Positions 1 through 9,371 of a stretch of 64,000 nt of DNA are shown here, in pieces. Position 1 is the first letter of the stretch. Every line of letters starts with the position of its first letter. The DNA is from a virus: positions 1 through 64,000 of the IMG/VR virus record IMGVR_UViG_3300020175_001039; one strand, given 5' to 3'. Below the pieces are notes generated by a model, which was not told the origin of the DNA, ran no database searches, and saw only the letters and a program-made list of their open reading frames with translations. Both the position numbers and the translations under genes were made by a program.

Positions 1-266
1 TTTTGCACGATGCCCGTGTCATCTTTAAATTTCTTATTGTATTGTTGGCGCAGGCTTTCCTGTCCCATGTCTTCACTCTGTTTGCATTCTTTGCAATTGG
101 GTAACCATTCTTTTTCTTGTAGTTTGTCCCACTTGGCATGTCTATCTTGCCAGTTGCCATTAAACGGAATATTAGGTACACCGTTAGTATCAAATGCACA
201 ACACGGTCGTACCGCTCCAGTAGGTCCTATTGTTACTCCAGCTTTAAAGATCGAACATCTGGGCAT
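1..266 (-). CDS. Radical-SAM protein, N-terminal twitch-like part (cut by window edge)
   Basis: Only the first 88 codons are present; the gene continues beyond base 1. The start is the ATG at 264-266, inside the end of the upstream oxygenase gene (23-base overlap). The visible part matches the N-terminal cysteine module of the other radical-SAM proteins in this window: Cys4 in MPRC, a Cys pair at 22-23 (VRPCC) and a CxxC at 58/61 (NCKEC). In the full-length paralogs this module precedes the CxxxCxxC radical-SAM core, so it should bind an auxiliary Fe-S cluster. The core itself lies outside the window, so assignment to the family is by similarity to neighbours. Confidence 0.75.
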   Translation of the reverse strand, partial: MPRCSIFKAGVTIGPTGAVRPCCAFDTNGVPNIPFNGNWQDRHAKWDKLQEKEWLPNCKECKQSEDMGQESLRQQYNKKFKDDTGIVQ

Positions 267-996
267 AGCCAACGTTTACCTTTCTCTTGAAGTAATCACT
301 TGGATCACCGTCAAGTATCATATGGATACGTGGCTCGTCACTACGATTCCACACAGCATGTTTATAACCTGTATTGATCTTAAACATACTTCCCGGAGTA
401 AATGGCATTGTACCCCAATCTTCCATTACCAAAGCACAGCCATCTGGATTATTGATAGCTACGTTGGTTGCTCCAACCCCACGTATGTTGTCAGTATCTC
501 TATGAGGACCTAACCACCCGCCCGGCAGCACTGCCATAAAACGTACTCTACTAAACGGAGAGTAACGTACTTCGTCCATTAACCATTGTTTAGTTTTTGG
601 AGCAAACTTGGCAATATCAGTCCAATCACTTAGTTCATACTCTGCTTCATCAGGTAGCCCATAGTCCTCTGGAACGTTTGTGTGTACTGAACTCATTCCG
701 TGAATGCACAAACTCATCCATCCGCTACTGTTGGGACGATGCATTGTATAGCAACTGGTGTATAATAGGTGGTTAGCTTCCTCAAAGATATCATTATGTG
801 GCACATCAATCGGCACTGGGATCCAGGGCAAATGGGTATCATCCATAATGACGTCTAAGTCTTCTTCATTAGGGGTTAATAGGCGTAGATCATCCACACC
901 AATTAAACTTTTGTTCTTGTTTTCATTTTCCTCAAAAAAGTGTCTTGTTTCATCACTAACACTTAATTGTTCCATATGTCTGCCTTCATACCACAT
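244..996 (-). CDS. Aspartyl/asparaginyl beta-hydroxylase-like 2OG-Fe(II) oxygenase
   Basis: A 250-residue protein whose C-terminal half carries the iron-binding pattern of the Asp/Asn hydroxylase family: HRD in LGPHRDTDN, a distal His in KHAVWNRSDEPR and the following Arg that would bind 2-oxoglutarate. Family members hydroxylate side chains or small molecules using O2, Fe(II) and 2-oxoglutarate. The substrate is unknown. The start ATG overlaps the stop of the upstream gene by one base (TAATG), and the end overlaps the next radical-SAM gene by 23 bases, so it is one link in a coupled operon. One of five clear oxygenases of this general type in the first 28 kb. Confidence 0.8.
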   Translation of the reverse strand: MWYEGRHMEQLSVSDETRHFFEENENKNKSLIGVDDLRLLTPNEEDLDVIMDDTHLPWIPVPIDVPHNDIFEEANHLLYTSCYTMHRPNSSGWMSLCIHGMSSVHTNVPEDYGLPDEAEYELSDWTDIAKFAPKTKQWLMDEVRYSPFSRVRFMAVLPGGWLGPHRDTDNIRGVGATNVAINNPDGCALVMEDWGTMPFTPGSMFKINTGYKHAVWNRSDEPRIHMILDGDPSDYFKRKVNVGYAQMFDL

Positions 997-2444
997 TATA
1001 AAATACCCGGCAACAGTTTCATATCTTGGTACTCATAATATACACCATTTGGAGTATCACCACTAAAGAATACATCTCTATTAGTAGCAATTAAACCGTC
1101 AATTAAACTTACAAAATTAAGCTGGGCTTTGAATCCTCGAGTGTTTAAATAATTAATTTCATATTGCCAAATGTTACTTAATTGAATATGCACAACTTCC
1201 TTGTCTTCAATGCTATCGATAACTGTCTGATAATTTTTAACAATGTCCAATACTTTAAAAAAATGTTTGATTGCACGTATTTTGTCCCACAGTTCCAGCC
1301 ATTCGTCTTCACTCCATTGCTCAAAGAAATCATCTACATTGCCTTGCTGATACCACATGTTGTCATCTTGCCCAAATCCCATGTCGTACAAAATACTTTT
1401 GTTATCCTCAAAGAACTTTGTAAAATTACGTCCATCCCAATTTTCAAGTAAATGTCGAGTCCAAGTAACGCCGTATTCGCTAAAGTCAGTCCATTGTACT
1501 TCTTGAATAGTATCTAAGGCTCCAATAATATGTTGAAATTGGTGTAGCCCACTGCATGGCGCAACCATAAGTGTGATTCCTAGTTTGGGTGTTTGTGGAA
1601 TACTTTCAGTATTTGTGATATATACAATAGCAGTATCCAGTAATTTGTAACTATACAAATCACGCTTGTCTTCACTGACATGAGAATATTTAAAATCAGC
1701 TAGCTCTTGTGGATCATCAAAACTTTCACGGAAGTTTTCATCCAACAACCAAGCTGCTGTCATAGCTACGTCGTCCTCAGGATAACAGCAATACTTGTAT
1801 TCCCTTACACTATAAGGAAAGTTATAAACACGGCAGCCAGCATGTAATGCTGCTGGAATTAAACTATCCATAAAGTCACCTGACCAACCACCTTCAATTT
1901 TAGTGTTTGGTTCAGAATTATTTGGCTCAATGAACACTGGAGTATATTTGCTATTGATTGTTTCTTTACTGCATAACCAAGCTGGATGGTTTTTTAAATG
2001 CCACGTTTCAAATTCAGGACGTCCTATTTCTTTCCATTTTTTTAGATTAACTACAACACATTGTTGATGAAAATGAGGATAATGATTATCTTTTGCAATA
2101 ATATGTCCAGCGCACAACCAATCTCCATTTTCATTCCATTCATCAATTGCTTCCAATAATGCAGTATCAAATTCATCACAGGTTGGCCAACTTCCGTCTG
2201 CCCAAACAATAGCATACTTGAAGTTCATTTCATATGCAAGGTTAATCATATCATAACCATCCATATCACTCCAATTGTCACAATGTAAATGAGGGAAATC
2301 ACTCATATTTTTCATGTTAATTGTTTGAACTTTTTTTAATTTTCCAGCATAATAAGTATTGGCTTTGAGTTCTTCAACTGTAATTTCATTAAATGTAATA
2401 TTAATAGCATTAATATTTGGGTTTAGATTCATATATCCGTTCAT
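996..2444 (-). CDS. Large protein of unknown function, paralog of the upstream gene
   Basis: 482 residues, not recognised. It is a diverged paralog of the gene at 2444-3988: both have an N-terminal block reading YA(I/V)VW.DG.W...(D/E)(E/D) followed about 30 residues later by GDWL.AG and a (V/I)N..KW segment, and both end in a block with a WFSG/FFSGD motif. The N-terminal block, with an acidic cluster after a predicted beta strand, could be a glycosyltransferase-like nucleotide-binding fold; the C-terminal half could be a separate catalytic domain. These are guesses. It sits between radical-SAM and oxygenase genes with TAATG junctions on both sides, which argues for a shared pathway. Confidence 0.7.
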   Translation of the reverse strand: MNGYMNLNPNINAINITFNEITVEELKANTYYAGKLKKVQTINMKNMSDFPHLHCDNWSDMDGYDMINLAYEMNFKYAIVWADGSWPTCDEFDTALLEAIDEWNENGDWLCAGHIIAKDNHYPHFHQQCVVVNLKKWKEIGRPEFETWHLKNHPAWLCSKETINSKYTPVFIEPNNSEPNTKIEGGWSGDFMDSLIPAALHAGCRVYNFPYSVREYKYCCYPEDDVAMTAAWLLDENFRESFDDPQELADFKYSHVSEDKRDLYSYKLLDTAIVYITNTESIPQTPKLGITLMVAPCSGLHQFQHIIGALDTIQEVQWTDFSEYGVTWTRHLLENWDGRNFTKFFEDNKSILYDMGFGQDDNMWYQQGNVDDFFEQWSEDEWLELWDKIRAIKHFFKVLDIVKNYQTVIDSIEDKEVVHIQLSNIWQYEINYLNTRGFKAQLNFVSLIDGLIATNRDVFFSGDTPNGVYYEYQDMKLLPGIL

Positions 2445-3988
2445 TATTCAAATCCTATATTTTTATTGTCGCCCACTGTTAAAATAGCACTGGCAGGACA
2501 CATAATATCATTATCATTAATATCAGTTCCACTAAACCAACTATCAGCGTGAGTAGTTTTTAATTTTGTAATTAGGCTGATGAAACTACTTTCTAATTGA
2601 AAGGGCTGCGCCAGTAATTTAGGAAGTATGTAACTGTAGATATTACTACTCCACATAAATGTTCTTTTATTATCTAATTTTTTAAACAATTCATCATGTC
2701 CGTTAATCAAATCACATTGCACAACACTTAGATCACAGAAGCTGATTTGTGTCCAAAAATCTCTCCAGCTTTCCGTACCGCCAAATTGATCAACAACAGT
2801 GGGCCACCGTTCTCTCACAAATCCCAAGTCTTGTCCGTATGCGTCTGGATTGCGTTCCATCCATGCCTCTACCCAACCTGGATAATCTGTACCGTCCCAT
2901 TGTTTGAGAGTTTCTCTTTTAAAATTAACACTGTCTGTGTCAAAATCAAAAAATACAAAGTTAGTGAATCCAGGATTCACTCCGTATTTATATGCGTAGT
3001 AAAGTAGCTTGAATCCTGCGCTGGCGCCAGTATAACAATCGAAGTCTGTATTTTCCAGTAGTTCACTGGTTTGGGGTTGACTGGGTTCAGTATTAACAAA
3101 GTACACTGGGCTGGTTGGTGATAGAGCTCTACCAACTAGATTACGGGCTTGGTAACTTACTTGTGTTTTATCAAACTCACCACCCGTGATGCCACTCTCA
3201 AAAGTTTCAGTACCAATGTGTGGCCTAGTGTAGGTTAGTTCGTCCATAAATTTATCACTTAGTCCCCACACATATAAACGTCTGCGGAGAGACCACGCAA
3301 TCCAAGCATTGCCAAACTCGTTCTGCTTTTCAAAGTTGAACTCTTGTGGTGTTACTTCTTTTAGTTCGCCATTGTGATCGTGATCAGATACTTTCCACCA
3401 GTCTTGGTTGCGTTTCTTTTCTCGTTTAATTTCTTCTCGGCGGCGATATTTGTCAATGTTTGTAATACCATATACACTATCTTCCCAATCCTCGTGCATA
3501 GGTTTAACACGATGCCACATTGGGTTACTGCTGGGAATAACATACGGGTTGGGCTGATCAACCTCCATCCACTTGGCAATGTTAATAACAAGAACACTTG
3601 GATTAAACCATGGATAGTAGATAGTATCAATGTTCAGTTGTCCAGCAATGAGCCAATCTCCCTCACTCTCATCGTTAAAACGATCAATCTCTGTTAATAG
3701 AACATCATTATATTCTTCACTGCTAGCCCAGCATCCATCATGCCAAACCACTGCATAGCGGTATCCCATCTTTTGAGCTGCAATAAGCCAGCTGGTGTCA
3801 CTCGGGTTGTACAAATTAACAACGCCGCCTCGCAAATGGTTAATACTTTCCACTTGCTGTAAGATTTGCAGTTTTTGTTTTAATATTGGATTTTTATTTA
3901 ATTGTTGACTGCCGGGAACAAATACGTTCACTACCGGCCACGAATGTTCAGTGTGACTATATGTCCACCCACTTTGCCCGTTATCCAT
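2444..3988 (-). CDS. Large protein of unknown function, paralog of the downstream gene
   Basis: 514 residues, paralogous to the gene at 996-2444. N-terminal block YRYAVVWHDGCW (about residue 98 onward), GDWLIAGQ and VLVINIAKW; a charged insert near residues 160-200; then a C-terminal half with TGASAGFKLLYYAYKYG followed by a hydrophobic strand ending FFDFDTDS, which resembles a Rossmann-type loop and acidic strand end as in class I methyltransferases, though the glycine signature is not canonical. The start ATG overlaps the upstream radical-SAM gene by eight bases. Two large paralogs in tandem suggest a complex or two successive steps. No function assigned. Confidence 0.7.
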   Translation of the reverse strand: MDNGQSGWTYSHTEHSWPVVNVFVPGSQQLNKNPILKQKLQILQQVESINHLRGGVVNLYNPSDTSWLIAAQKMGYRYAVVWHDGCWASSEEYNDVLLTEIDRFNDESEGDWLIAGQLNIDTIYYPWFNPSVLVINIAKWMEVDQPNPYVIPSSNPMWHRVKPMHEDWEDSVYGITNIDKYRRREEIKREKKRNQDWWKVSDHDHNGELKEVTPQEFNFEKQNEFGNAWIAWSLRRRLYVWGLSDKFMDELTYTRPHIGTETFESGITGGEFDKTQVSYQARNLVGRALSPTSPVYFVNTEPSQPQTSELLENTDFDCYTGASAGFKLLYYAYKYGVNPGFTNFVFFDFDTDSVNFKRETLKQWDGTDYPGWVEAWMERNPDAYGQDLGFVRERWPTVVDQFGGTESWRDFWTQISFCDLSVVQCDLINGHDELFKKLDNKRTFMWSSNIYSYILPKLLAQPFQLESSFISLITKLKTTHADSWFSGTDINDNDIMCPASAILTVGDNKNIGFE

Positions 3989-5210
3989 TTTCTAATCTTT
4001 CGTTTACTTCGTCCATATTTTCCAATGGCATCTTTAAGTATCTTTTAACCATGCCTTTTAACTTGATATCTTGTACATAACGTGCTTCAATGTCACGAGT
4101 ATACTTGCGCATCTTTGCATAGTCTCTGATAGTTTTCTCTGTGTTTTCCAAGTATGTTGCAAAGCGATCCATTTCAGGATGCCTACTTTCAGCATCACGT
4201 AGTTTTTTAATAATTGCTGTTCTGTATTCTCCATGCCAGAGCGCCGGCGATAGATATTTAGGTGTCTGTAGTATATTAGCAGTTATAAATTTAATGTCAA
4301 TCGGAGATTTCCTCCAGAAGTCATAAAACTCTGGCATCTGGAATACATTGTGTGATTGCACTGTAATACCCACTGCTAGATCAATATCAGGCTCGGCATT
4401 TAATACCAGCATATTATTGTATACTGTATCCCAATCCCCATCCTGCCTGATGTAATTGTATACGTCTTCAATACCATCCATACTTACTTTGATATTAACA
4501 TGTTTAAACTGGCGCCAAATTTCCACAAGATCATATTTTTTAAATTTAATGTAGCTGATGTTTGTAGCATACCTAAGTTTAATATTCTTTTTAACATGCT
4601 CTGGAATACCAGCCAATAAGTCATAATGCTCTTGGTTAATAATCGGCTCCCCGCCAGTAAACTGTAGTGTGTGTACATTTTCCCACAAGTCAGGCCATTC
4701 ATTTAAACTAGCAAACAAATCTGTTGGGCGTAGCAAACGTGTCTCATATCCGTCCGATGTGTACTTACTGATGATATCCAAGTCACTTACACGTTTATAG
4801 CTACTGTGAGTACTACACATAATACACTTTAGATTACAGAAGTTACTGACTTTTAACTCCACCCACAATGGCGGATTATTGACACTGTAGTCATCGTTTA
4901 CACTTATGACGTCGCTAAATGTATCCCAGTTGTCTTTTTCCCATTGTTGACGATTGCTTACAATGCCACTGTCCTCGTTGTGCCAACACACTTCACAGCG
5001 TTTTGGTCTTTCTCCGTTGGCCAAAGCTCGTCTTAGTTCTCTATAGTGTTCATTGTTCCAGCTTTCAAGTGCAGACTCGCCAGGATTATTAAGTGGCAAC
5101 TCTTGCGCTTCGCAACACGGAACCATGTCTCCTCCTGCACTACCATAAATGTGCATAAATGGCAACATGCAGAAAGTATCGCTGTTTTTTAGTTTATCTT
5201 TTTCAATCAT
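3981..5210 (-). CDS. Twitch/SPASM-like radical-SAM protein
   Basis: 409 residues. An N-terminal auxiliary-cluster module (Cys14 in DTFCMLPF, Cys32-Cys33 in MVPCC, Cys72/Cys75 in CEVC) is followed by the radical-SAM CxxxCxxC at Cys125, Cys129 and Cys132 (FCNLKCIMC) and by a TGGEP SAM-binding motif. Radical-SAM enzymes cleave S-adenosylmethionine to make a 5'-deoxyadenosyl radical. I chose the ATG at 5210, which forms an ATGA overlap with the upstream stop; an in-frame TTG seven codons earlier is less likely. The substrate is unknown; enzymes with extra Cys-rich modules often modify peptides or sugars. Confidence 0.88.
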   Translation of the reverse strand: MIEKDKLKNSDTFCMLPFMHIYGSAGGDMVPCCEAQELPLNNPGESALESWNNEHYRELRRALANGERPKRCEVCWHNEDSGIVSNRQQWEKDNWDTFSDVISVNDDYSVNNPPLWVELKVSNFCNLKCIMCSTHSSYKRVSDLDIISKYTSDGYETRLLRPTDLFASLNEWPDLWENVHTLQFTGGEPIINQEHYDLLAGIPEHVKKNIKLRYATNISYIKFKKYDLVEIWRQFKHVNIKVSMDGIEDVYNYIRQDGDWDTVYNNMLVLNAEPDIDLAVGITVQSHNVFQMPEFYDFWRKSPIDIKFITANILQTPKYLSPALWHGEYRTAIIKKLRDAESRHPEMDRFATYLENTEKTIRDYAKMRKYTRDIEARYVQDIKLKGMVKRYLKMPLENMDEVNERLENG

Positions 5211-6424
5211 AGTTGATTGTCTGCTTTCCAAATAATATTTTCATTCTTGGTCCAATCAACTCCTGGAGACTTAAACTCCAATAAATCTTTGAACTTGCGT
5301 ACCTGTCCCATATCAAGCCCACGTAACTTTAATACACGTTTAATTTTGTCCAAATGTTCTATGGCTACATCCTCAACATCATTATGTTCAGTTAGTTTGA
5401 GTAGCAGGTCCTTTGCTGGACGTATTTTTCCTGGTTTAATTGTATCATTAAATTGTGCATTAATAGTGTATCGTAAATTATCTTTAAACCAATCTGGATA
5501 ATGAAGTATACTCATGTAATTGGGTTCATACACTGTTTGCAATATAACATCAATATTTTTAGTTACCTTTGCCCAATACATAAACTCATACATATAAGGT
5601 GCATTAATGGCACCCACTGTTGTTGCAGTAGCAATACTTACTTTATCTGGATATTGTGTTCGCATATCAATCCACTGATCCAATACTTCTTCTACTTTAT
5701 CCCACTTGCTGGGGAAGCGCAGTACATCATTAACAACGCCAATGCTGTCAATGCTTGGACGAATGCGCAATGCTTTGTATTGCAATAGTGCATCGTAGTC
5801 TGCCTTTTTTGGCCACCATGTGCAATTTGTAAATATCTCTATTTCAATATTTGGCGCAACGCCAGCTTCAGCAAGCCTAGTGACAAAACTTAAAAACTGT
5901 CGATGTAGGAATGGCTCACCACCTGTTACTTTAATATGACGCAAACCTTTCAACAAATCAACATTGATGCTATCCAGGTCAAGCTCTTGTACTTCCTTGA
6001 GCTTTTTAATGTATTCTGGAGTTTCCAGTTTCATAGCAAGTGTGTCATCATCCCATGTATGACTAAATTCTGGACCACAGCTCATGCATTTTAAGTTACA
6101 CAATCTCCCCACTGTAATTTCCAAATACTGTAGTTCAACATCGTTAGTAAAGTCATTAAAGAACTCATCTGCTTCGGTTCGCATACTCGAACCTTTGGTT
6201 TCTTCATCAGCTTTGCATTTATAGCAACCAGGATGCCATTCATTGCGCATCATAGTGTCACGTATATCAGCAAATGTTGCACCGTAGGCATCAACAGGTT
6301 CCATGTCAGTACTATCTAAAAATCTATTGTGAAATCTACAACATGGTGTCGCAGGAACACCATGCATAAGCATGGCACCTTTGAAGGGATAAGCACAGGC
6401 ATTTTCAGGTAGTTTCGTTGTCAT
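5207..6424 (-). CDS. Twitch/SPASM-like radical-SAM protein
   Basis: 405 residues with the same plan as its neighbour: Cys10, Cys28-Cys29 (ATPCC) and CxxC at 67/70 form the N-terminal cluster module, and Cys109/113/116 (LCNLKCMSC) form the radical-SAM cluster, with VTGGEPFL further on. It shares the GPEFSHTW-type extension after the third cysteine with other members in this window (SPHDSSGW, SPESSTGW). The start ATG makes an ATGA overlap with the gene upstream and the stop makes one with the next radical-SAM gene. Tandem duplication followed by divergence is the simplest reading; the substrate is unknown. Confidence 0.88.
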   Translation of the reverse strand: MTTKLPENACAYPFKGAMLMHGVPATPCCRFHNRFLDSTDMEPVDAYGATFADIRDTMMRNEWHPGCYKCKADEETKGSSMRTEADEFFNDFTNDVELQYLEITVGRLCNLKCMSCGPEFSHTWDDDTLAMKLETPEYIKKLKEVQELDLDSINVDLLKGLRHIKVTGGEPFLHRQFLSFVTRLAEAGVAPNIEIEIFTNCTWWPKKADYDALLQYKALRIRPSIDSIGVVNDVLRFPSKWDKVEEVLDQWIDMRTQYPDKVSIATATTVGAINAPYMYEFMYWAKVTKNIDVILQTVYEPNYMSILHYPDWFKDNLRYTINAQFNDTIKPGKIRPAKDLLLKLTEHNDVEDVAIEHLDKIKRVLKLRGLDMGQVRKFKDLLEFKSPGVDWTKNENIIWKADNQL

Positions 6425-7233
6425 ATTTTGAATAAATCCGTTTCAGGTGGTGGTGTCCATGTGTCTAGGTCCACTATTTCCATATCCAAATGTTGAATCA
6501 ATGATTGAATGAGATTTTTGTTCAAAAAGTTATCGTCCAAGGTACTTTTTACAAAATATATATTTGTCAACAATTGTTTATAAGTTTGCAGATTTAATAA
6601 TTGTTGCAACGGATGATGATGTATACATATTACACCGTCTGACATATAAACAATTGGACTTCCATTAATGGGGTTTACTTCATGATCATTTCCGCCGACG
6701 GTTGTTCGTGTGGCCAGTGACTTTTTGTATGTAATAAGCTGCTGTGATCCTATTGAATAAAAATGCGGCACATCTAACACTGATTTATGATCTGCGGCGA
6801 TTAGAAAAATGTTATTGTGCGGACTAGCGGTGTCATATGTAAAAACTTTGTAAGCTGCATTTAATATTGCCAGATGATCCACTGACCCATCCTCATACTC
6901 ATAATTAAATTCTTTTCTAATAGTTATATCTAATCCCATGCTTTGAGTTAGGCTTCCAATGAGTTTTATTTGTTTAGTAGCCCAATTTTTAGTAACAAAT
7001 CTATAAAAATTTAGATCAGCATGGTGTTGTTTTAATCCGCCAATATTTTCAAATCTTTTTCTCAGTTGATTTACTACATCATCGCTAACTGGACTACCAT
7101 CTGTAATATAGGCATGATAGATTATATTATAACAATTTCCTGTCCAGGTTTCGGATCTTAATTCTTCAGCTGGAGGTATAGATACATTTAGTAGATTTTC
7201 ACTTCTGCCATAATATATTACGATATTATTCAT
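6421..7233 (-). CDS. Protein of unknown function (270 aa)
   Basis: Not recognised. The ATG at 7231-7233 is preferred over an earlier in-frame codon because it follows an AAAGGT ribosome site and gives only an eight-base overlap with the upstream gene. The protein is soluble, with no signal peptide or membrane segment. Visible blocks include an N-terminal strand NNIVIYYGRS, a central segment with LAILNAAYKVFTYD and a repeated-histidine stretch CIHHHPLQ about 70 residues from the end. It sits between an aminotransferase-like gene and a radical-SAM gene with four-base and eight-base overlaps, so it probably belongs to the same pathway. Confidence 0.7.
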   Translation of the reverse strand: MNNIVIYYGRSENLLNVSIPPAEELRSETWTGNCYNIIYHAYITDGSPVSDDVVNQLRKRFENIGGLKQHHADLNFYRFVTKNWATKQIKLIGSLTQSMGLDITIRKEFNYEYEDGSVDHLAILNAAYKVFTYDTASPHNNIFLIAADHKSVLDVPHFYSIGSQQLITYKKSLATRTTVGGNDHEVNPINGSPIVYMSDGVICIHHHPLQQLLNLQTYKQLLTNIYFVKSTLDDNFLNKNLIQSLIQHLDMEIVDLDTWTPPPETDLFKI

Positions 7234-8134
7234 AAAAATTACCTTTTTGTTTATAGCGTTTGATTGCTTTGGCAATGTTTACACGATTAAATGTTCCATC
7301 ACGACTGTAACTATTCCATTCATCAGTCAATGGTGCTTGTGCAACATGCACTGTATTGGTTGGTTGGAAACCATAATGATCACAAACTGCCTTGTGGCTT
7401 TCGCGATATTTTTTAGCAATAGTATCCGGACCAAACTCGCGCATTAGGCAATTGCCAATAGCAACATTTAAATGGATGCCATGTTTCCATTCTGTCTGAA
7501 CACTCAGCGAACCTTCATCAATACGACTGAAGCATATTCCACTACGCCAGTTACCACAGCTGAGTCCTTTAGTAGTACTGAATGCAACCATTTTAATGCA
7601 TGGCTCATCCAGATTAACATCAATATCAAAACATGTTCCGAACCAAGCACAGTCTACTAATACTGGAATATTTTTTTCATTGCATTCGTTGATGAGCCAC
7701 TGCCAACGCTCGGGCTTGCGCCCGCTTCCACTGAAAGGGACACTTACTACTACTGCGTCACCTGTTTTTAATTCAGTATCATCGATATATCTATCCTGTG
7801 TCCAATCGCCCTCGAGCAAAACGTCTCGATTATATGGATACTCGCCACGGAACATACGCAAACGATATCCATTTGCCATACAATAGTAATGCCACCAGTC
7901 TAATGTTTGTGTCACACCCAAACTAATAAAGCGATAAGGGAAAGCATCCAAACCGTCAAAATTATTTAAAAAGCTCTTTTTAATCCATTTGGGGTAATAG
8001 TTCAAATAATATTCTGCTTCTCTGGGCAGGGTACTGGGATCAACATACGGAAAATATTCTTTTTCCAAATATTCCATAAATGGTTGATTCCATACACTAT
8101 TACCAGTTTTAGAAAAATCTTCATTTGTTGACAT
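7226..8134 (-). CDS. PLP-dependent aminotransferase-like protein (fold type I)
   Basis: 302 residues. Two blocks match class I/II aminotransferases: a strand ending in Asp (IPVLVDCAWFG), the place of the residue that contacts the pyridine nitrogen of PLP, and about 35 residues later FSTTKGLSCGNWRSGI, in which the Lys would form the Schiff base and the RSG the downstream Arg contact. It is shorter than the usual 380-400 residues, lacking most of the small C-terminal domain, so it may be a minimal or altered enzyme. It overlaps radical-SAM genes on the downstream side, placing an amino-group transfer within the cluster. Confidence 0.7.
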   Translation of the reverse strand: MSTNEDFSKTGNSVWNQPFMEYLEKEYFPYVDPSTLPREAEYYLNYYPKWIKKSFLNNFDGLDAFPYRFISLGVTQTLDWWHYYCMANGYRLRMFRGEYPYNRDVLLEGDWTQDRYIDDTELKTGDAVVVSVPFSGSGRKPERWQWLINECNEKNIPVLVDCAWFGTCFDIDVNLDEPCIKMVAFSTTKGLSCGNWRSGICFSRIDEGSLSVQTEWKHGIHLNVAIGNCLMREFGPDTIAKKYRESHKAVCDHYGFQPTNTVHVAQAPLTDEWNSYSRDGTFNRVNIAKAIKRYKQKGNFYE

Positions 8135-9371
8135 ATTGTTTTACCTCTTGTATATATTCTAACGTATTTGTATTACGAAGTCTATCTAAATCTGATGTAT
8201 ACTGTAAGAAGTGTCTCCAGTTTCGATTTGCTGTCTCAGTATCCACGTGTTGTGCCAAGCCTTTTCGTATATCATCAATACCAGTTTGGTACTCGAATTC
8301 TTCTTTGTGGTAGCTGCCTTCTGGCCAATATGCTTCGCTGGGTATATCAGAAATTGCTTTTAATGCCTGTTGTTTAAGTTCTTCTGGCATGTGTGCAATA
8401 TTTAAATAGCTTGGATTTACAACAACGTTACTCATTGCAATACTTGCTCTTGTTGCATGGTATTTATTAAACCATTCCCACACTGCCGGAAGATTAAATA
8501 TATTTGTAATCATAACAGTAACAGCGAACACCATTTCCAAGTTTTCAATCTCATAGAACTTTTCAATGTTCTCATTGAGTTGTTGCCAACTATGTGGGCC
8601 ACCTCGTACAATGCTGTACAGTTCATCAGTTGCCTCAACACTTACCATTAATTCCACATGCTTAAATTGAGCAAATAAAATACGGAATTCATCATTAAAC
8701 ACAGTTGCGTTAGTTGAAATATCTAACATAATATTGTGACTGAGATTGTTGTCTACAAACCACTGCAAAATCTCTAAACAACGTTCGTCATACAGTGGCT
8801 CACCGCCACGCAGCGCTACCCATTGTAAGTTGCGGAAATATTCTGGATTAGCAAACAAGTTATCCATAAAACTAACTTTGGCACCGTGAAATCCCACAGG
8901 AGTATTTTCCCCATACTCAGGTGCTTCTTTGTTTAACTTCTTGCCGTCTTTTGTCCATGCTGTTGATACAAATGGATTGCAGTGAATACATGCTAGGTTA
9001 CATTTGTTGCTTACTGTAAAATCTAGATAACGAATGTCTGGAATGTCTTCTACTTGTAAATTCTTTGCTTGCACACGCACATCATAGTCAATTTTGTCCC
9101 AGAAAAACATACGCCTACTGCGTCCACTTTTTTCTTTTTTAGCACAGTTTTGGCATACGTCCGGTATTACACGATCACGATGACTGCGACGCAAATCTTT
9201 CATTGCTTCGCCATCAATAATTTCTTTCAGTGTATTTTTATTAATGTTACCTAATTTACCCTTGTAAATAATATCAGGGATAACATTGCCGCCCCATTTG
9301 ATAGTCAGTGCATGCCAAGGAGCCAAACAGGTTGGCATATCAGTTCTATCTAAAAATTTATTTCTATACAT
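8121..9371 (-). CDS. Radical-SAM protein with degenerate N-terminal cluster module
   Basis: 416 residues. The radical-SAM cysteines are at 124, 128 and 131 (KCNLACIHC), followed by the family-type extension with TAW, and the SAM motif appears as RGGEPLY. The N-terminal module is incomplete: Cys15 (MPTCLAPW) and a CxxC at 73/76 (CQNC) remain, but the usual Cys pair is replaced by Asp-Ile-Ile (VIPDIIYKG, about residues 31-38). The auxiliary cluster may therefore be lost or differently ligated. It overlaps the aminotransferase gene by 14 bases and the next radical-SAM gene by eight. Confidence 0.85.
   Translation of the reverse strand: MYRNKFLDRTDMPTCLAPWHALTIKWGGNVIPDIIYKGKLGNINKNTLKEIIDGEAMKDLRRSHRDRVIPDVCQNCAKKEKSGRSRRMFFWDKIDYDVRVQAKNLQVEDIPDIRYLDFTVSNKCNLACIHCNPFVSTAWTKDGKKLNKEAPEYGENTPVGFHGAKVSFMDNLFANPEYFRNLQWVALRGGEPLYDERCLEILQWFVDNNLSHNIMLDISTNATVFNDEFRILFAQFKHVELMVSVEATDELYSIVRGGPHSWQQLNENIEKFYEIENLEMVFAVTVMITNIFNLPAVWEWFNKYHATRASIAMSNVVVNPSYLNIAHMPEELKQQALKAISDIPSEAYWPEGSYHKEEFEYQTGIDDIRKGLAQHVDTETANRNWRHFLQYTSDLDRLRNTNTLEYIQEVKQYVNK

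Noticed and set aside
2986-2993. Minus-strand TATAAATA as a late promoter
   Set aside because: Inside a long gene, far from the next start.
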